A DNA stretch of 64,000 bases, from NCBI GenBank assembly GCA_963790505.1, contig CAWBOT010000002.1, positions 124,001 through 188,000 of the forward strand. The letters run 5' to 3'. Numbering within the stretch: position 1 is the first letter of the stretch; every line of letters starts with the position of its first letter. The position numbers and the translations under genes are program-made. The notes under the pieces are model-generated. The model did not search any database and was not told the origin of the DNA. It worked only from the letters and a program-made list of their open reading frames with translations. Shown one piece after another: positions 54,538-63,183 of the stretch. This DNA is from Acidisarcina sp963790505. Its GTDB lineage: Bacteria > Acidobacteriota > Terriglobia > Terriglobales > Acidobacteriaceae.

Positions 54538-55599
54538 CTAGGCGGTGACGGGGTCGAGCAGCGTAGCCCAGCGACGAGCTTTGCGCGCTTCATAGGCCTT
54601 CTTGTGGTAGGCGTAGCCGGCGATGAGCGGCACGGCGAGGGTCGCTTCGCTATAGACCATCTGTTCGAAGGTGGTATCGACCTTGCCCCAGGAGCTCGCT
54701 TCTTTCAAAGTGCTCGAAGAGAGCGCGCCGTCGCGGACGTCGGCGACCGTGATCTGGACCGCGTACTTGTGCATCGGCGCGTCTTCGGTGAGGATTTCGG
54801 CCGCGACGACAATGTCCTGGGCGAAGTTCTTGGGAACGCCGCCGCCGAGCATGAATAGGCCGGTGGTGCGGTTGGCGATCTTGAGCTGGGTGATCTCGTA
54901 GAAGTCCTTGGCGGAGTCGATCGAGATCTTTGGCTTATCGCCGCGCTTGTGCTGGTGCATCACCAGGCCGAAGCCGGCGGAGCAATCGCTAAAGGCGGGG
55001 CAGAAGATCGGGATGTCGAGCTGATAAGCGGCATAGGTGATTGAGTCGACGCCGCCCTTCGCCGGAGTTTTGCCGTGGTTCTCGAGATAGGCACCCATGG
55101 CGCGGATGAATTCACGCGAGCTGTAGGGGCGCGGATCGAGTGAGTCGGCGATCTCGCCGGTGATGGCGTCGCAATCGCGCAGCTCCTCTTCGTTGATCAT
55201 GGTGTCGTAAATGCGGTCGATCATCAGTTCGCGGAGGGTATTGTCTTCGGTGCCGGACTTGTAGAGGTCATCGGCGATCCAGTGCCTGTAGCCGAGGGCT
55301 TCGAAGAAGTCCTGATCGACGATGTTCGCTCCGGTCGAGACGATGGCGTCGACCATGTTGTTGCGGAGCAAATCGATAAAGACCTGCTTCAGGCCGGCGG
55401 AGACCATGGAGCCGGCGAGGCAGAGAATGACGCCGCAATCGGTGTCGCGCAGCATGCGCTCGTAGATCGAAGCCGCCCGGTAGAGGTCACGGGAGCTGAA
55501 CGCCATATGCTGCATTGCATCGACCAGCGCGACCACATCGTGCTGCTTGATATCGATGTGCTGAATTGGTTGTGTGAGGAGTTCCTTTTTCGTAGCCAT
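54538..55599 (-). CDS. Deoxyhypusine synthase family protein
   Basis: A 353-aa protein homologous to eukaryotic and archaeal deoxyhypusine synthase. Family marks are LCLAGSMVSAGLKQVFIDLL, VDAIVSTGANIVDQDFFEALG, YAAYQLDIPIFCPAFSDCSAG, GLFMLGGGVPKNFAQD and SSWGKVDTTFEQMVYSEATL, with K306 at the position of the catalytic lysine. Bacteria lack eIF5A, so the substrate is not the archaeal one; some bacterial homologues are thought to make homospermidine or related polyamines from spermidine/putrescine. The N-terminal extension (LLTQPIQHIDIKQHD) is bacterial. It has its own terminator and stands alone. Confidence 0.9.
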   Translation of the reverse strand: MATKKELLTQPIQHIDIKQHDVVALVDAMQHMAFSSRDLYRAASIYERMLRDTDCGVILCLAGSMVSAGLKQVFIDLLRNNMVDAIVSTGANIVDQDFFEALGYRHWIADDLYKSGTEDNTLRELMIDRIYDTMINEEELRDCDAITGEIADSLDPRPYSSREFIRAMGAYLENHGKTPAKGGVDSITYAAYQLDIPIFCPAFSDCSAGFGLVMHQHKRGDKPKISIDSAKDFYEITQLKIANRTTGLFMLGGGVPKNFAQDIVVAAEILTEDAPMHKYAVQITVADVRDGALSSSTLKEASSWGKVDTTFEQMVYSEATLAVPLIAGYAYHKKAYEARKARRWATLLDPVTA

Positions 55600-55715
55600 A
55601 GCTTATTAGGATATCAAGGAAACCCGCATGTTTACAGGGTAATTGTTAATTCTCGGTGAGCGTCAGCGGTGCGGTGCCCAGCAGATGGAGGCTTGGCGAA
55701 ACCGAAGATTTATCC

Positions 55716-55741
55716 ACTTCGCTCTGCTCCGGTCGAAATGA
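55716..55741. repeat. Weak copy of the 'TCAGGATGAC' REP-like family
   Basis: CTTCGCTCTGCTC...GAAATGAC resembles the inner part of the element at 31408-31452. Located in the 221-base gap between the divergent deoxyhypusine-synthase-like and S1/P1 nuclease genes. Confidence 0.35.
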
Positions 55742-55820
55742 CAATTTCAAGAGTGGTAAAGGCAAGAGAAGTTCTTCCGCCGCGCGAAGGCGGAAATCCA
55801 GCAAGTATACTTTCGCGTAT

Positions 55821-56807
55821 ATGAAGGCCCCCGTCCTCGCTGCGGTCCGCTCCTGCGCCGCGATCTTCCTACTCTGCCTGATGCCTTCAACAGCCTGCTT
55901 CGGCTGGGGCAGCGAAGGCCACCGCATGATCAATCGTCTCGCGGCTGAACACCTTCCCGCCGATCTACCCGCATTTCTGCGCAGCGCGGCTGCCATCGAC
56001 GAGGTGGAGTATCTGGGGCCGGAGCCGGACCGCTGGCGTGCGCCGGGGGAGCCGGAGCTGAATCACGCGCAGGCGCCGGAGCATTTCCTCGATCTGGAAC
56101 TCGCCGATTTGATCGGGAATAAATTGCCGCGGCGCCGGTACGACTTTATCGCCGCTCTGTACGCGACGGGGTTGACGCATCCGAATCTTGCCGCTGAATT
56201 GCGCCCAGAGAAGGTCGGATTGCAGCCTTATGCAGCGACTGAGGTGTATCAGCGGCTGAAGGCGGCGATGCGCGAATATCGAGGACTATCGGCGCAGGGG
56301 AAGGACACCAGGCCGGTTGAGCAAGCGATCCTGTTTTACATGGGATGGTTAGGGCACTACGTCGGTGATGGTTCGCAGCCGCTGCATGTCACGGTCAACT
56401 ACGACGGCTGGGTGGGCAAGGACAATCCCAACGGCTATACGACGCAGCACGGGATTCATTCGAAGTTTGAATCGACGTTTGTCGCGGCGAATATCAAGCC
56501 TGCGGATGTGGTTCCGCTGATGACTGCTCCGCGCGAGATGAGCGATGTCTTCGACGACTACGTGGCATATTTGCGGAGTTCGGCGAGGTTGGTTGAACGG
56601 ACCTATCAGCTGGAGAAGCTGGGCGGCTTCGACGGAGCTGGTACGGCGGACTCCAAACAGTTTACGGAAGAGCGGCTGGCCGCGGCGGCAAGCGAGCTGC
56701 GGGACATCTATTACACCGCGTGGCTGGAGAGCGCGAAACCCGTGCCCGATTGGCAGGCTACGCCTAAGGCTCTGACGCCAAGCGGAAGGCCTAGCGCTGG
56801 ATTGTGA
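55821..56807 (+). CDS. S1/P1 nuclease
   Basis: A 328-aa exported zinc-dependent nuclease/phosphatase that degrades single-stranded nucleic acids. The signal peptide ends just before W29, the mature N-terminal Trp ligand: FGWGSEGHRM also gives H34. Other ligands appear in DRWRAPGEPELNHAQ (Asp and His), GWLGHYVGDGSQPLHV (His, Asp, His) and GIHSKFEST (His and Glu). ATG 55821 is in frame with no earlier RBS-supported start. It converges on a DUF2062 gene with a 17-base overlap of the ends. In acidobacteria such enzymes may release phosphate and nucleosides; the nucleoside-salvage genes are nearby. Confidence 0.9.
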   Translation: MKAPVLAAVRSCAAIFLLCLMPSTACFGWGSEGHRMINRLAAEHLPADLPAFLRSAAAIDEVEYLGPEPDRWRAPGEPELNHAQAPEHFLDLELADLIGNKLPRRRYDFIAALYATGLTHPNLAAELRPEKVGLQPYAATEVYQRLKAAMREYRGLSAQGKDTRPVEQAILFYMGWLGHYVGDGSQPLHVTVNYDGWVGKDNPNGYTTQHGIHSKFESTFVAANIKPADVVPLMTAPREMSDVFDDYVAYLRSSARLVERTYQLEKLGGFDGAGTADSKQFTEERLAAAASELRDIYYTAWLESAKPVPDWQATPKALTPSGRPSAGL

Positions 56808-57303
56808 CCGTGGCGGGCGACGGGGCCAGAGCAGGCGTAGCTGCGGCGCGGGCGAGCAGGAGTTTCATCAGCGGGCGCAGCAGCAGATAGAAGAGCAGCG
56901 CCATTACCGGGGCGACGATCAACCAAGCCAGGATCGAATGCCACTGGCCGGCGAGCAGCATGTGCATGGTCTGGTCGGGCGACGTCTTTGCCATCGCCAG
57001 CAATTGCTCGGGTGCGAGGGACATTCGCGGGGCATGAGTGAGACGCTCGCCCAGCCTGAGAAAAGGAACGAAGAGCGCCAACTGCAGCGGCAGGGCGAGA
57101 TAGTTGCCGACCTGGATAGCCGGGAGGTTCAACCGAAAGGCCAGCGCCACGATTGTGCAGAGGATGGTGGTGGTTCCGAAGATGGGAAAGCAGCTAAGCG
57201 CTGCCCCGAGCGCAATGCTGAAGGCGAGCTTTTCGGCAGTGACACCCTGACGGAGAAGATTGAGCAGGCGTCCAGCCGCGAAATTGGGTGCGAGAGCAGG
57301 CAT
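56791..57303 (-). CDS. DUF2062 membrane protein
   Basis: A 170-aa protein with the DUF2062 pattern: LNLLRQGVTAEKLAFSIALG, FPIFGTTTILCTIVALAFRLN, PAIQVGNYLALPLQLALFVPFLRLGE, then a last helix pair with ILAWLIVAPVMALLFYLLL. About four membrane segments. The family is often next to glycosyltransferase or lipid genes, but its role is unknown. Its 3' end overlaps the S1/P1 nuclease gene (convergent). Confidence 0.85.
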   Translation of the reverse strand: MPALAPNFAAGRLLNLLRQGVTAEKLAFSIALGAALSCFPIFGTTTILCTIVALAFRLNLPAIQVGNYLALPLQLALFVPFLRLGERLTHAPRMSLAPEQLLAMAKTSPDQTMHMLLAGQWHSILAWLIVAPVMALLFYLLLRPLMKLLLARAAATPALAPSPATVTIQR

Positions 57304-57350
57304 GGAGATGAGATGCGGAATCCAGGCCCTCGTAACTTTCGCGCAGCCTG

Positions 57351-58184
57351 CTAGATGGCGGCGGCCTGAGCGACCAGGGATGTCATGAACTCCGCAAATC
57401 TTTGTTGGACATGGATTCCGGTCTCAAGGACTTCGTAATGGTCCAAAGGCTTGCCCTGGATTCCAGCGGCAAGGTTGGTGACGCAAGAGAGGCCCAGCAC
57501 TTCCATATTCATGTGGCGGGCGACGATGACCTCATGAACGGTGGACATGCCGACGAGGTCGGCGCCGAGGGTGCGGAAGGCGCGAATTTCAGCGGCTGTC
57601 TCGAAGCTGGGGCCGGAGACGGCGAGGTAGACTCCTTCGGAGAGCGAAAAGCCCTCTCTGTGAGCGACAGTCTTTGCCAGCTCACGCAGGCGGAGGGAGT
57701 AAGGCTCGGTCATATCGAAGAAGCGTTCGCCGAACCTGGACTCATTCTTGCCAATGAGCGGATTGGTGCCGGTAAGGTTGATATGGTTGGAGATGAGCAC
57801 CAGTTGGCCGCGCTGCAGGCCCTCGCGGATTCCGCCGGCGGCGTTGGTCACGATCAGCTTCTCGACCCCCATCTGCTTGAGGACTCGAATCGGAAAGGTC
57901 ACCTCGGCGGCCGGGTAGCCCTCGTAATAATGCACTCGGCCCTGCATTACGACCAGAGGGGTTCCGTGAAGTGTGCCGATCACCAGCAGGCCACTGTGCC
58001 CGACAACCGAGGGTTTGGGGAAGTGTGGAATTTCTGTGAAAGGGATCGAGACGGACCGCTCTACATGATAAGCAAAAGGGCCCAGGCCGGAGCCGAGAAT
58101 GATCGCGATTTTTGGCGCGACCGCGATGCGAGAGCGAACGTATTCAGCGGAGACGGCGGTCTTCTCGAAGATTTCTGACGGCAT
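57351..58184 (-). CDS. punA: Purine nucleoside phosphorylase (trimeric type)
   Basis: Splits inosine, guanosine and their deoxy forms with phosphate. The 277-aa protein has IAIILGSGLGPFAYHV (phosphate Ser), GHSGLLVIGTLHG, MQGRVHYYEGYPAAEV, IVTNAAGGI with the base-binding Asn region, YLAVSGPSFETAAEIRAFRTLGADLVGMSTVHEVIVARH and the closing CVTNLAAGI. ATG 58184 gives the normal family length; the open frame to 58652 is not protein-like. It lies just before the amidase gene in the opposite direction. Confidence 0.94.
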   Translation of the reverse strand: MPSEIFEKTAVSAEYVRSRIAVAPKIAIILGSGLGPFAYHVERSVSIPFTEIPHFPKPSVVGHSGLLVIGTLHGTPLVVMQGRVHYYEGYPAAEVTFPIRVLKQMGVEKLIVTNAAGGIREGLQRGQLVLISNHINLTGTNPLIGKNESRFGERFFDMTEPYSLRLRELAKTVAHREGFSLSEGVYLAVSGPSFETAAEIRAFRTLGADLVGMSTVHEVIVARHMNMEVLGLSCVTNLAAGIQGKPLDHYEVLETGIHVQQRFAEFMTSLVAQAAAI

Positions 58185-58305
58185 CGTTTCGGTAGGCTCC
58201 TGAGCTGGCCGATGGGTCGTCTTGCCGGGTTTCCCCGCCCATCTCTGCAGGCAAGTATATCGAGCAAGGGAGTTCCTGTATAAATGGCTCGGAGGCTGGG
58301 CCAGT

Positions 58306-59964
58306 ATGAATCGACGTGATCCGGAGTTGTCTTCACGCCGGGAGTTTATGCAGACGGGCGTTGTGGGCGGTATCGCCGCAGCTTTCACACCCGTGAATAG
58401 CTCTGCCTTGAGCGGTTCAACGACCAGTGCGCCTGGAGACGCAATGGAGGTGCCTGCTTTTGAACTCGATGAAACTACGATCGCCGAGCTGCAACACGGT
58501 ATGGAGTCGGGCAGGTTTACGGCGCGATCGATTGCGGAGAGATATCTCGCGCGCATCGAGGCCATCGACCGCGGAGGTCCGGCGCTGAAGAGCGTGATCG
58601 AAACGAATCCAGACGCTTTGTCCATCGCCGACGCGTTGGACAAAGAGCGCAAGGAAAAACGGCTGCGGGGTCCGCTTCACGGAATTCCCGTGCTGATCAA
58701 AGACAACATCGACACCGCCGACGGCATGATGACGACCGCCGGTTCGCTGGCGCTGGTGGGCGCCAAGCCGGCGAAAGACTCGTTTGTGGCGAAAAAACTG
58801 CGCGAGGCCGGCGCGGTGATTCTGGGCAAGACGAATCCCAGCGAATGGGCGAACATCCGGTCGAGTCACTCAACCAGCGGCTGGAGCGGACGCGGCGGAC
58901 TGACAAAGAATCCGTATGTGCTGAATCGCAATCCGTGCGGATCGAGCTCGGGCTCGGGAGTGGCGGCCTCTGCCAACCTTGCCGGGATTACAGTGGGCAC
59001 AGAGACGGATGGCTCGATCGTGTGCCCGTCTTCGTTGAATGGAATAGTCGGCATTAAGCCGACGGTTGGGCTGATCAGCCGCAGCGGCATTATTCCGATC
59101 TCGCACACTCAGGACACTGCAGGCCCAATGTGCCGCACCGTCCGCGATGCGGCGATTCTGCTCGGCGCGCTGGCGGGAGTAGACGGTGAGGACAGCGCCA
59201 CGCTTGCCGGACGCGGCAAGGCCTCTCTCGATTACACGAAGTTCCTGGATCCGAGCGGCGCTCGCGGTATGCGCATCGGCGTGGTGCGAAAGTATTTCGA
59301 CGGGCATGAAGGCGTCGATGCGCTCATGGAGCAGTCGCTCGATGCGCTGAGAAGGCTCGGCGCAACGGTGGTGGACCCGGCCGAGATTGAGACGATCGGC
59401 AAGACGGGCGACAACGAACTGCTTGTCCTGCTCTATGAACTCAAGGCGGATCTCAACGCCTATCTTGCGAAGCTCGGACCGGAAGCTCCGGTGCGTTCCC
59501 TGGCGGAGGTGATTGCCTTCAATGAGCAGCACCACGAGAAAGAGATGCCGTATTTTGGGCAAGACCTGTTCATCAAGGCGGAGGCAAAAGGGCCGTTGAT
59601 GAGCAAGGAATATCGCGATGCGCTGGAGACCAACCTTCGCCTGGCGCGCGCCGAGGGCATCGACGCCACGATGGATAAGTTCAAGTTGGATGCGCTGGTT
59701 GCTCCGACGGCGATTCCGGCGTGGACGACCGATCTTGTGAACGGCGACATGTTTAACGGCGGCAGCTCTGGGGCGGCGGCGATTGCGGGGTATCCCAGCA
59801 TCACGCTTCCGGCTGGGTTCTACTTTGGACTGCCGGTGGGGATCTCATTCTTCGGGCGCGCCTGGAGCGAGCCTGTTCTGATCAAGCTGGCCTACGCGTT
59901 TGAGCAAGCGACACGCGTTCGCAAGCCGCCGAAGTTTCTGGCCACCGCGGACTTGAGGGCATAA
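58306..59964 (+). CDS. Exported amidase (amidase signature family)
   Basis: A 552-aa amidase with a twin-arginine-like leader (SSRREFMQTGVVGGIAAAF), so it is probably exported folded. The catalytic Lys-cisSer-Ser triad is K132 in IPVLIKDNID, a Ser in CGSSSGSG (about 213-215) and S237 in GTETDGSIVCPSS. The family's glycine/serine-rich block is intact. ATG 58306 begins the twin-arginine signal; the frame is open to 58222. Typical substrates are aliphatic or aromatic amides, or peptide amides; not determined here. It sits between punA and nupC on the opposite strand to both. Confidence 0.9.
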   Translation: MNRRDPELSSRREFMQTGVVGGIAAAFTPVNSSALSGSTTSAPGDAMEVPAFELDETTIAELQHGMESGRFTARSIAERYLARIEAIDRGGPALKSVIETNPDALSIADALDKERKEKRLRGPLHGIPVLIKDNIDTADGMMTTAGSLALVGAKPAKDSFVAKKLREAGAVILGKTNPSEWANIRSSHSTSGWSGRGGLTKNPYVLNRNPCGSSSGSGVAASANLAGITVGTETDGSIVCPSSLNGIVGIKPTVGLISRSGIIPISHTQDTAGPMCRTVRDAAILLGALAGVDGEDSATLAGRGKASLDYTKFLDPSGARGMRIGVVRKYFDGHEGVDALMEQSLDALRRLGATVVDPAEIETIGKTGDNELLVLLYELKADLNAYLAKLGPEAPVRSLAEVIAFNEQHHEKEMPYFGQDLFIKAEAKGPLMSKEYRDALETNLRLARAEGIDATMDKFKLDALVAPTAIPAWTTDLVNGDMFNGGSSGAAAIAGYPSITLPAGFYFGLPVGISFFGRAWSEPVLIKLAYAFEQATRVRKPPKFLATADLRA

Positions 59965-59991
59965 CGAACTGGCCTCGCATAGCGACGGCGG

Positions 59992-61230
59992 CTACTTGAT
60001 CAGCATTCCCACAATAGATGCCGACATGAGATTCGCCATGGTTCCGGCGACCATGGCGCGGAAGCCAAGGCGCGCGAGTTCGTTGCGGCGTTCGGGGACG
60101 AGTGCCCCGATGCCGCCGATCTGAATGCCGATCGAGCTGAGATTGGCGAATCCACAGAGGGCAAAGGTGGCGATGGTGAAAGAGCGCGGATCGATGAGCG
60201 CCTTCTGCTGCCCGAGCATCGAGTAGGCGACGACCTCGTTGATCATCGTGCGGGTGCCGAGCAGGTTGCCGATGAGGGGCGCATCGTGCCAGGGGATGCC
60301 AATCAGCCATGCGACGGGCGAAAAGAGGATGCCGAGTACGACTCCGAGTTGCGATGGGAAGGGAATGTGATACTGGCCGAGCCAGTTGTGCAAGCCGCCG
60401 AAGATCGCATTGAGCAGGGCGATGAGCGCCAGGAACGAGATGATCATGATGGCGACGTTGAGAGCCAGGCGGCCGCCGTCGATGGTGCCGCGGGCGATCG
60501 CACCGAGCAGGTTCTCGTCCTTGTGCTCCTCGCTGTCGGTCATGCGGACGGTGCCCTCGGTCTCAGGCACCTGGGTCTCGGGCACGAGCATCTTGGCCAC
60601 CATGATCGTGCCCGGTGCAGTCATGATGACCGCGGCAAGCAGGTCTTTCGCCTGGATGCCGGAGAGGATATAGGCGGCCATGATGCCGCCGGAGACGTGG
60701 GCCATGCCGCTGGTCATCACGGTCATCAACTCCGAACGCGTGAGGCCGGGGAGAAACGGGCGGATGGTAAGCGGCGCCTCGGTCTGGCCCATGAAGATGC
60801 TGGCTGCAACATTGAGGCTTTCCGCGCCGCTGATCTTCATCGTGCGCTGCATCGCCCAGGCGAAGCCCTTGATGACGATCTGCATGAGTCCGATGTGATA
60901 GAGCACGGCAAAGAGCGCGGAGATGAAGATGATCGTGGGCAACACCTGAAAGGCGAAGATGGGGCCTAGCGTGGAGTGCTGTTTGCCGAGTTCGCCAAAG
61001 ACCATCGAAGAGCCGGCGAAAGCGTTGTTCAACATGCGTGTGACGACGTCGCCGGCGACAGCCAAGGCGCGTTCGCCAAAGGCGAAGCGAGTGACGATCA
61101 CGGCGAAGATGATCTGCAGACTAAGCCCCCAGGCGACTGTGCGCCAGCGTATGGCGCGGCGATCAGTGGAGAAGAGCCATGCAAGCAGCAGCATGGTGAG
61201 CAGTCCGAGGATTCCGGTAAATCTTGCCAA
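59992..61230 (-). CDS. Concentrative nucleoside transporter (NupC family)
   Basis: A 412-aa H+- or Na+-coupled nucleoside importer. Family features are the N-terminal helices, VFGELG and FAFQVLPTIIFISALFAVLY, the core GQTEAPLTIRPFL, HVSGGIMAAYILSGI, and the C-terminal VAYSMLG ... CGFANLSSIGIQIGG block. It follows deoA by 49 bases in the same direction, so cdd-deoA-nupC forms a salvage operon for pyrimidine nucleosides. The specificity (pyrimidine or broad) cannot be seen from sequence. Confidence 0.92.
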   Translation of the reverse strand: MARFTGILGLLTMLLLAWLFSTDRRAIRWRTVAWGLSLQIIFAVIVTRFAFGERALAVAGDVVTRMLNNAFAGSSMVFGELGKQHSTLGPIFAFQVLPTIIFISALFAVLYHIGLMQIVIKGFAWAMQRTMKISGAESLNVAASIFMGQTEAPLTIRPFLPGLTRSELMTVMTSGMAHVSGGIMAAYILSGIQAKDLLAAVIMTAPGTIMVAKMLVPETQVPETEGTVRMTDSEEHKDENLLGAIARGTIDGGRLALNVAIMIISFLALIALLNAIFGGLHNWLGQYHIPFPSQLGVVLGILFSPVAWLIGIPWHDAPLIGNLLGTRTMINEVVAYSMLGQQKALIDPRSFTIATFALCGFANLSSIGIQIGGIGALVPERRNELARLGFRAMVAGTMANLMSASIVGMLIK

Positions 61231-61279
61231 GGGGGATCTCCTTCAAGCAGGGACTAGAAGCTAGAGACCAGGGACTGCG

Positions 61280-62647
61280 TCAAACCAGGTTTACGAATTG
61301 ATTTGCATTCTCTGCGGTTACATCTTCATAGATGAGAGGCGGAACGATGCCTGGCTTTTCGGTGATGACGATCGCTTCGCGCAGGAGTGCCTCGGGTTCA
61401 GCCAGTTTTTCAGGAGTGGCGGCAAAGATGGTGACCAGCGCCTGGCCCTCGACGATACGGTTGCCGAGCTTGACGCGCATTTCAAGCCCGGCCTGCGCGT
61501 CGACAGGTTCGCCTGCCTTTTCGCGGCCTGCCCCGAGCCGCTGCACTGCCCATCCGACCTTTTCGCAATCGATGACACTGAGATAGCCGCTTGTCGCTGC
61601 GGTGAGCGTCCTCTGCGCCGCAGGCGTATGAAAGGCCGCGGGATCGTTGAGAACACTGGCGTCTCCGCCCTGCGCAGCGACCATCTGTTTGAATAACTCG
61701 AGCGGCGTGCCAGAGAGGAGTAATTCTGCGGCAAGCACTTTGCCCGCTTCGGCGGTTGGAGCCTTGTCGCCAAGGTAGAGCATCCAGCCCGCGAGTGTGA
61801 GCGACACCTCGAGGATGTCTTCGGTCATCGGATGGCGCTTGCCGCCGAGGATGTCGACCGCCTCCCACATCTCGACCCAGTTGCCGGCAAAGCGCCCTAA
61901 GGGCTGGTTCATGTCAGTGAGAACGGCGACGGTCTTGGTACCGGAGGCTTCGCCGGTCCGCACCATCAGCGACGCGAGATGCAGCCCTTTGTCCTTGTCT
62001 TTCAGGAATGCTCCGGAGCCGGTCTTCACATCGAGGACGAGACCATTCAGCCCGGCAGCAAGCTTCTTACTCATGATCGAGGCGCAGATGAGGTACGGGC
62101 TTTCGACAGCGCCGATATGATCGCGCAGGGCATAGAGAACGCGGTCGGCGGGGACGAGATCTTTTGTCTGGCCGACGAGGGTGATGCCGAGCTTGCACAG
62201 GACCTGCATCATTTCATCGAGGGAGAGCTGGGTGCGGTAGCCGGGGATACTTTCCAGCTTGTCGAGCGTGCCGCCGGTGTGGCCGAGGGCGCGGCCGCTG
62301 ATCATTGGGACGATGAGTCCGGCGGCGGCGGCGATGGGCGCGACGATGAATGAGGTGCTGTCGCCGACTCCTCCAGTGGAGTGCTTGTCGACGGCGAATT
62401 TGCCCAGGGGCGAAGGATCGAAGACTTCTCCGGAGAAACGCATTGCGGTGGTGAGCGCGTGCAGTTCAGAGGCGTTGAGACGGCGAAGGAAGACGGCCAT
62501 GAGCCACGCGGCCAATTGAGCTTCTGAGGCACTCTGCGGCTGATCGGCGGCTGTCTGCCGCGCGGCAGCCGTGACGACGAACTGAATCTCTTCGGCGCTG
62601 AGCTCGCCGCCGTCGCGTTTCTTGCGGATGATGTCGACGATGTGCAT
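61280..62647 (-). CDS. deoA: Thymidine/pyrimidine-nucleoside phosphorylase
   Basis: Splits thymidine, and in the wider family uridine, with phosphate. The 455-aa protein has KHSTGGVGDSTSFIVAPI (phosphate site), SGRALGHTGGTLDKLESIPGY, YALRDHIGAVESPYLICASIMSKKLAAG, LDVKTGSGAFLKD and the C-terminal alpha/beta domain. ATG 62647 starts two bases after the cdd stop. Full length and intact. Confidence 0.95.
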   Translation of the reverse strand: MHIVDIIRKKRDGGELSAEEIQFVVTAAARQTAADQPQSASEAQLAAWLMAVFLRRLNASELHALTTAMRFSGEVFDPSPLGKFAVDKHSTGGVGDSTSFIVAPIAAAAGLIVPMISGRALGHTGGTLDKLESIPGYRTQLSLDEMMQVLCKLGITLVGQTKDLVPADRVLYALRDHIGAVESPYLICASIMSKKLAAGLNGLVLDVKTGSGAFLKDKDKGLHLASLMVRTGEASGTKTVAVLTDMNQPLGRFAGNWVEMWEAVDILGGKRHPMTEDILEVSLTLAGWMLYLGDKAPTAEAGKVLAAELLLSGTPLELFKQMVAAQGGDASVLNDPAAFHTPAAQRTLTAATSGYLSVIDCEKVGWAVQRLGAGREKAGEPVDAQAGLEMRVKLGNRIVEGQALVTIFAATPEKLAEPEALLREAIVITEKPGIVPPLIYEDVTAENANQFVNLV

Positions 62648-62649
62648 CG

Positions 62650-63075
62650 TCAGGTCTGTTCCCTGGCAGGCGGCGCGAACTTAAAGACAAAGGGCATGAG
62701 CGTGGAAAACGGCATGCTTTCAGTGCCCGCTTCGGAGGGGAAGGAGATCGTCGCGTCGCCGGTGACGAATTCGCTGAGCACCTGGCGGCAGGCCCCGCAG
62801 GGAGGGCTGGCGGCGTGATTGAGATTGGTCACCGCGATCGCCTTCACGCGCACCCCGGGACCCTTTTCGGCGATGGCGCGAACGAGCGCAGAGCGCTCCG
62901 CGCAGATAGTGAGGCCGTAGGACATATTCTCGACGTTGCCGCCGGTGACGATGGCGCCGTCGTCGAGCAGAAGAGCGGCGCCGACGCGGAATCGCGAGTA
63001 GGGGGCGTAGGCGTTCTCCGCGGCCCGCAAGGCAGCCTGCTGGAGAAGCCTGGTTTCCTCAGAGATGAGAGCCAT
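62650..63075 (-). CDS. cdd: Cytidine deaminase
   Basis: A 141-aa zinc enzyme that turns cytidine and deoxycytidine into uridine and deoxyuridine. Zinc ligands and general acid are C58, A, E60 in ICAERSA and C93, C96 in PPCGACRQVL. YAPYSRFRVGAALLLDDG near residue 23 binds substrate. First gene of the cdd-deoA-nupC unit. Confidence 0.95.
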   Translation of the reverse strand: MALISEETRLLQQAALRAAENAYAPYSRFRVGAALLLDDGAIVTGGNVENMSYGLTICAERSALVRAIAEKGPGVRVKAIAVTNLNHAASPPCGACRQVLSEFVTGDATISFPSEAGTESMPFSTLMPFVFKFAPPAREQT

Positions 63076-63183
63076 GTGATTGTGAGGCTAACGGGTTGAT
63101 GCGCAGGGTGCAAGGAAAAGTGTGCGGGGATGGTTAGACACGGGAGCAGATCTAGACGATGCGCGATGTGCGACATTGGATGA

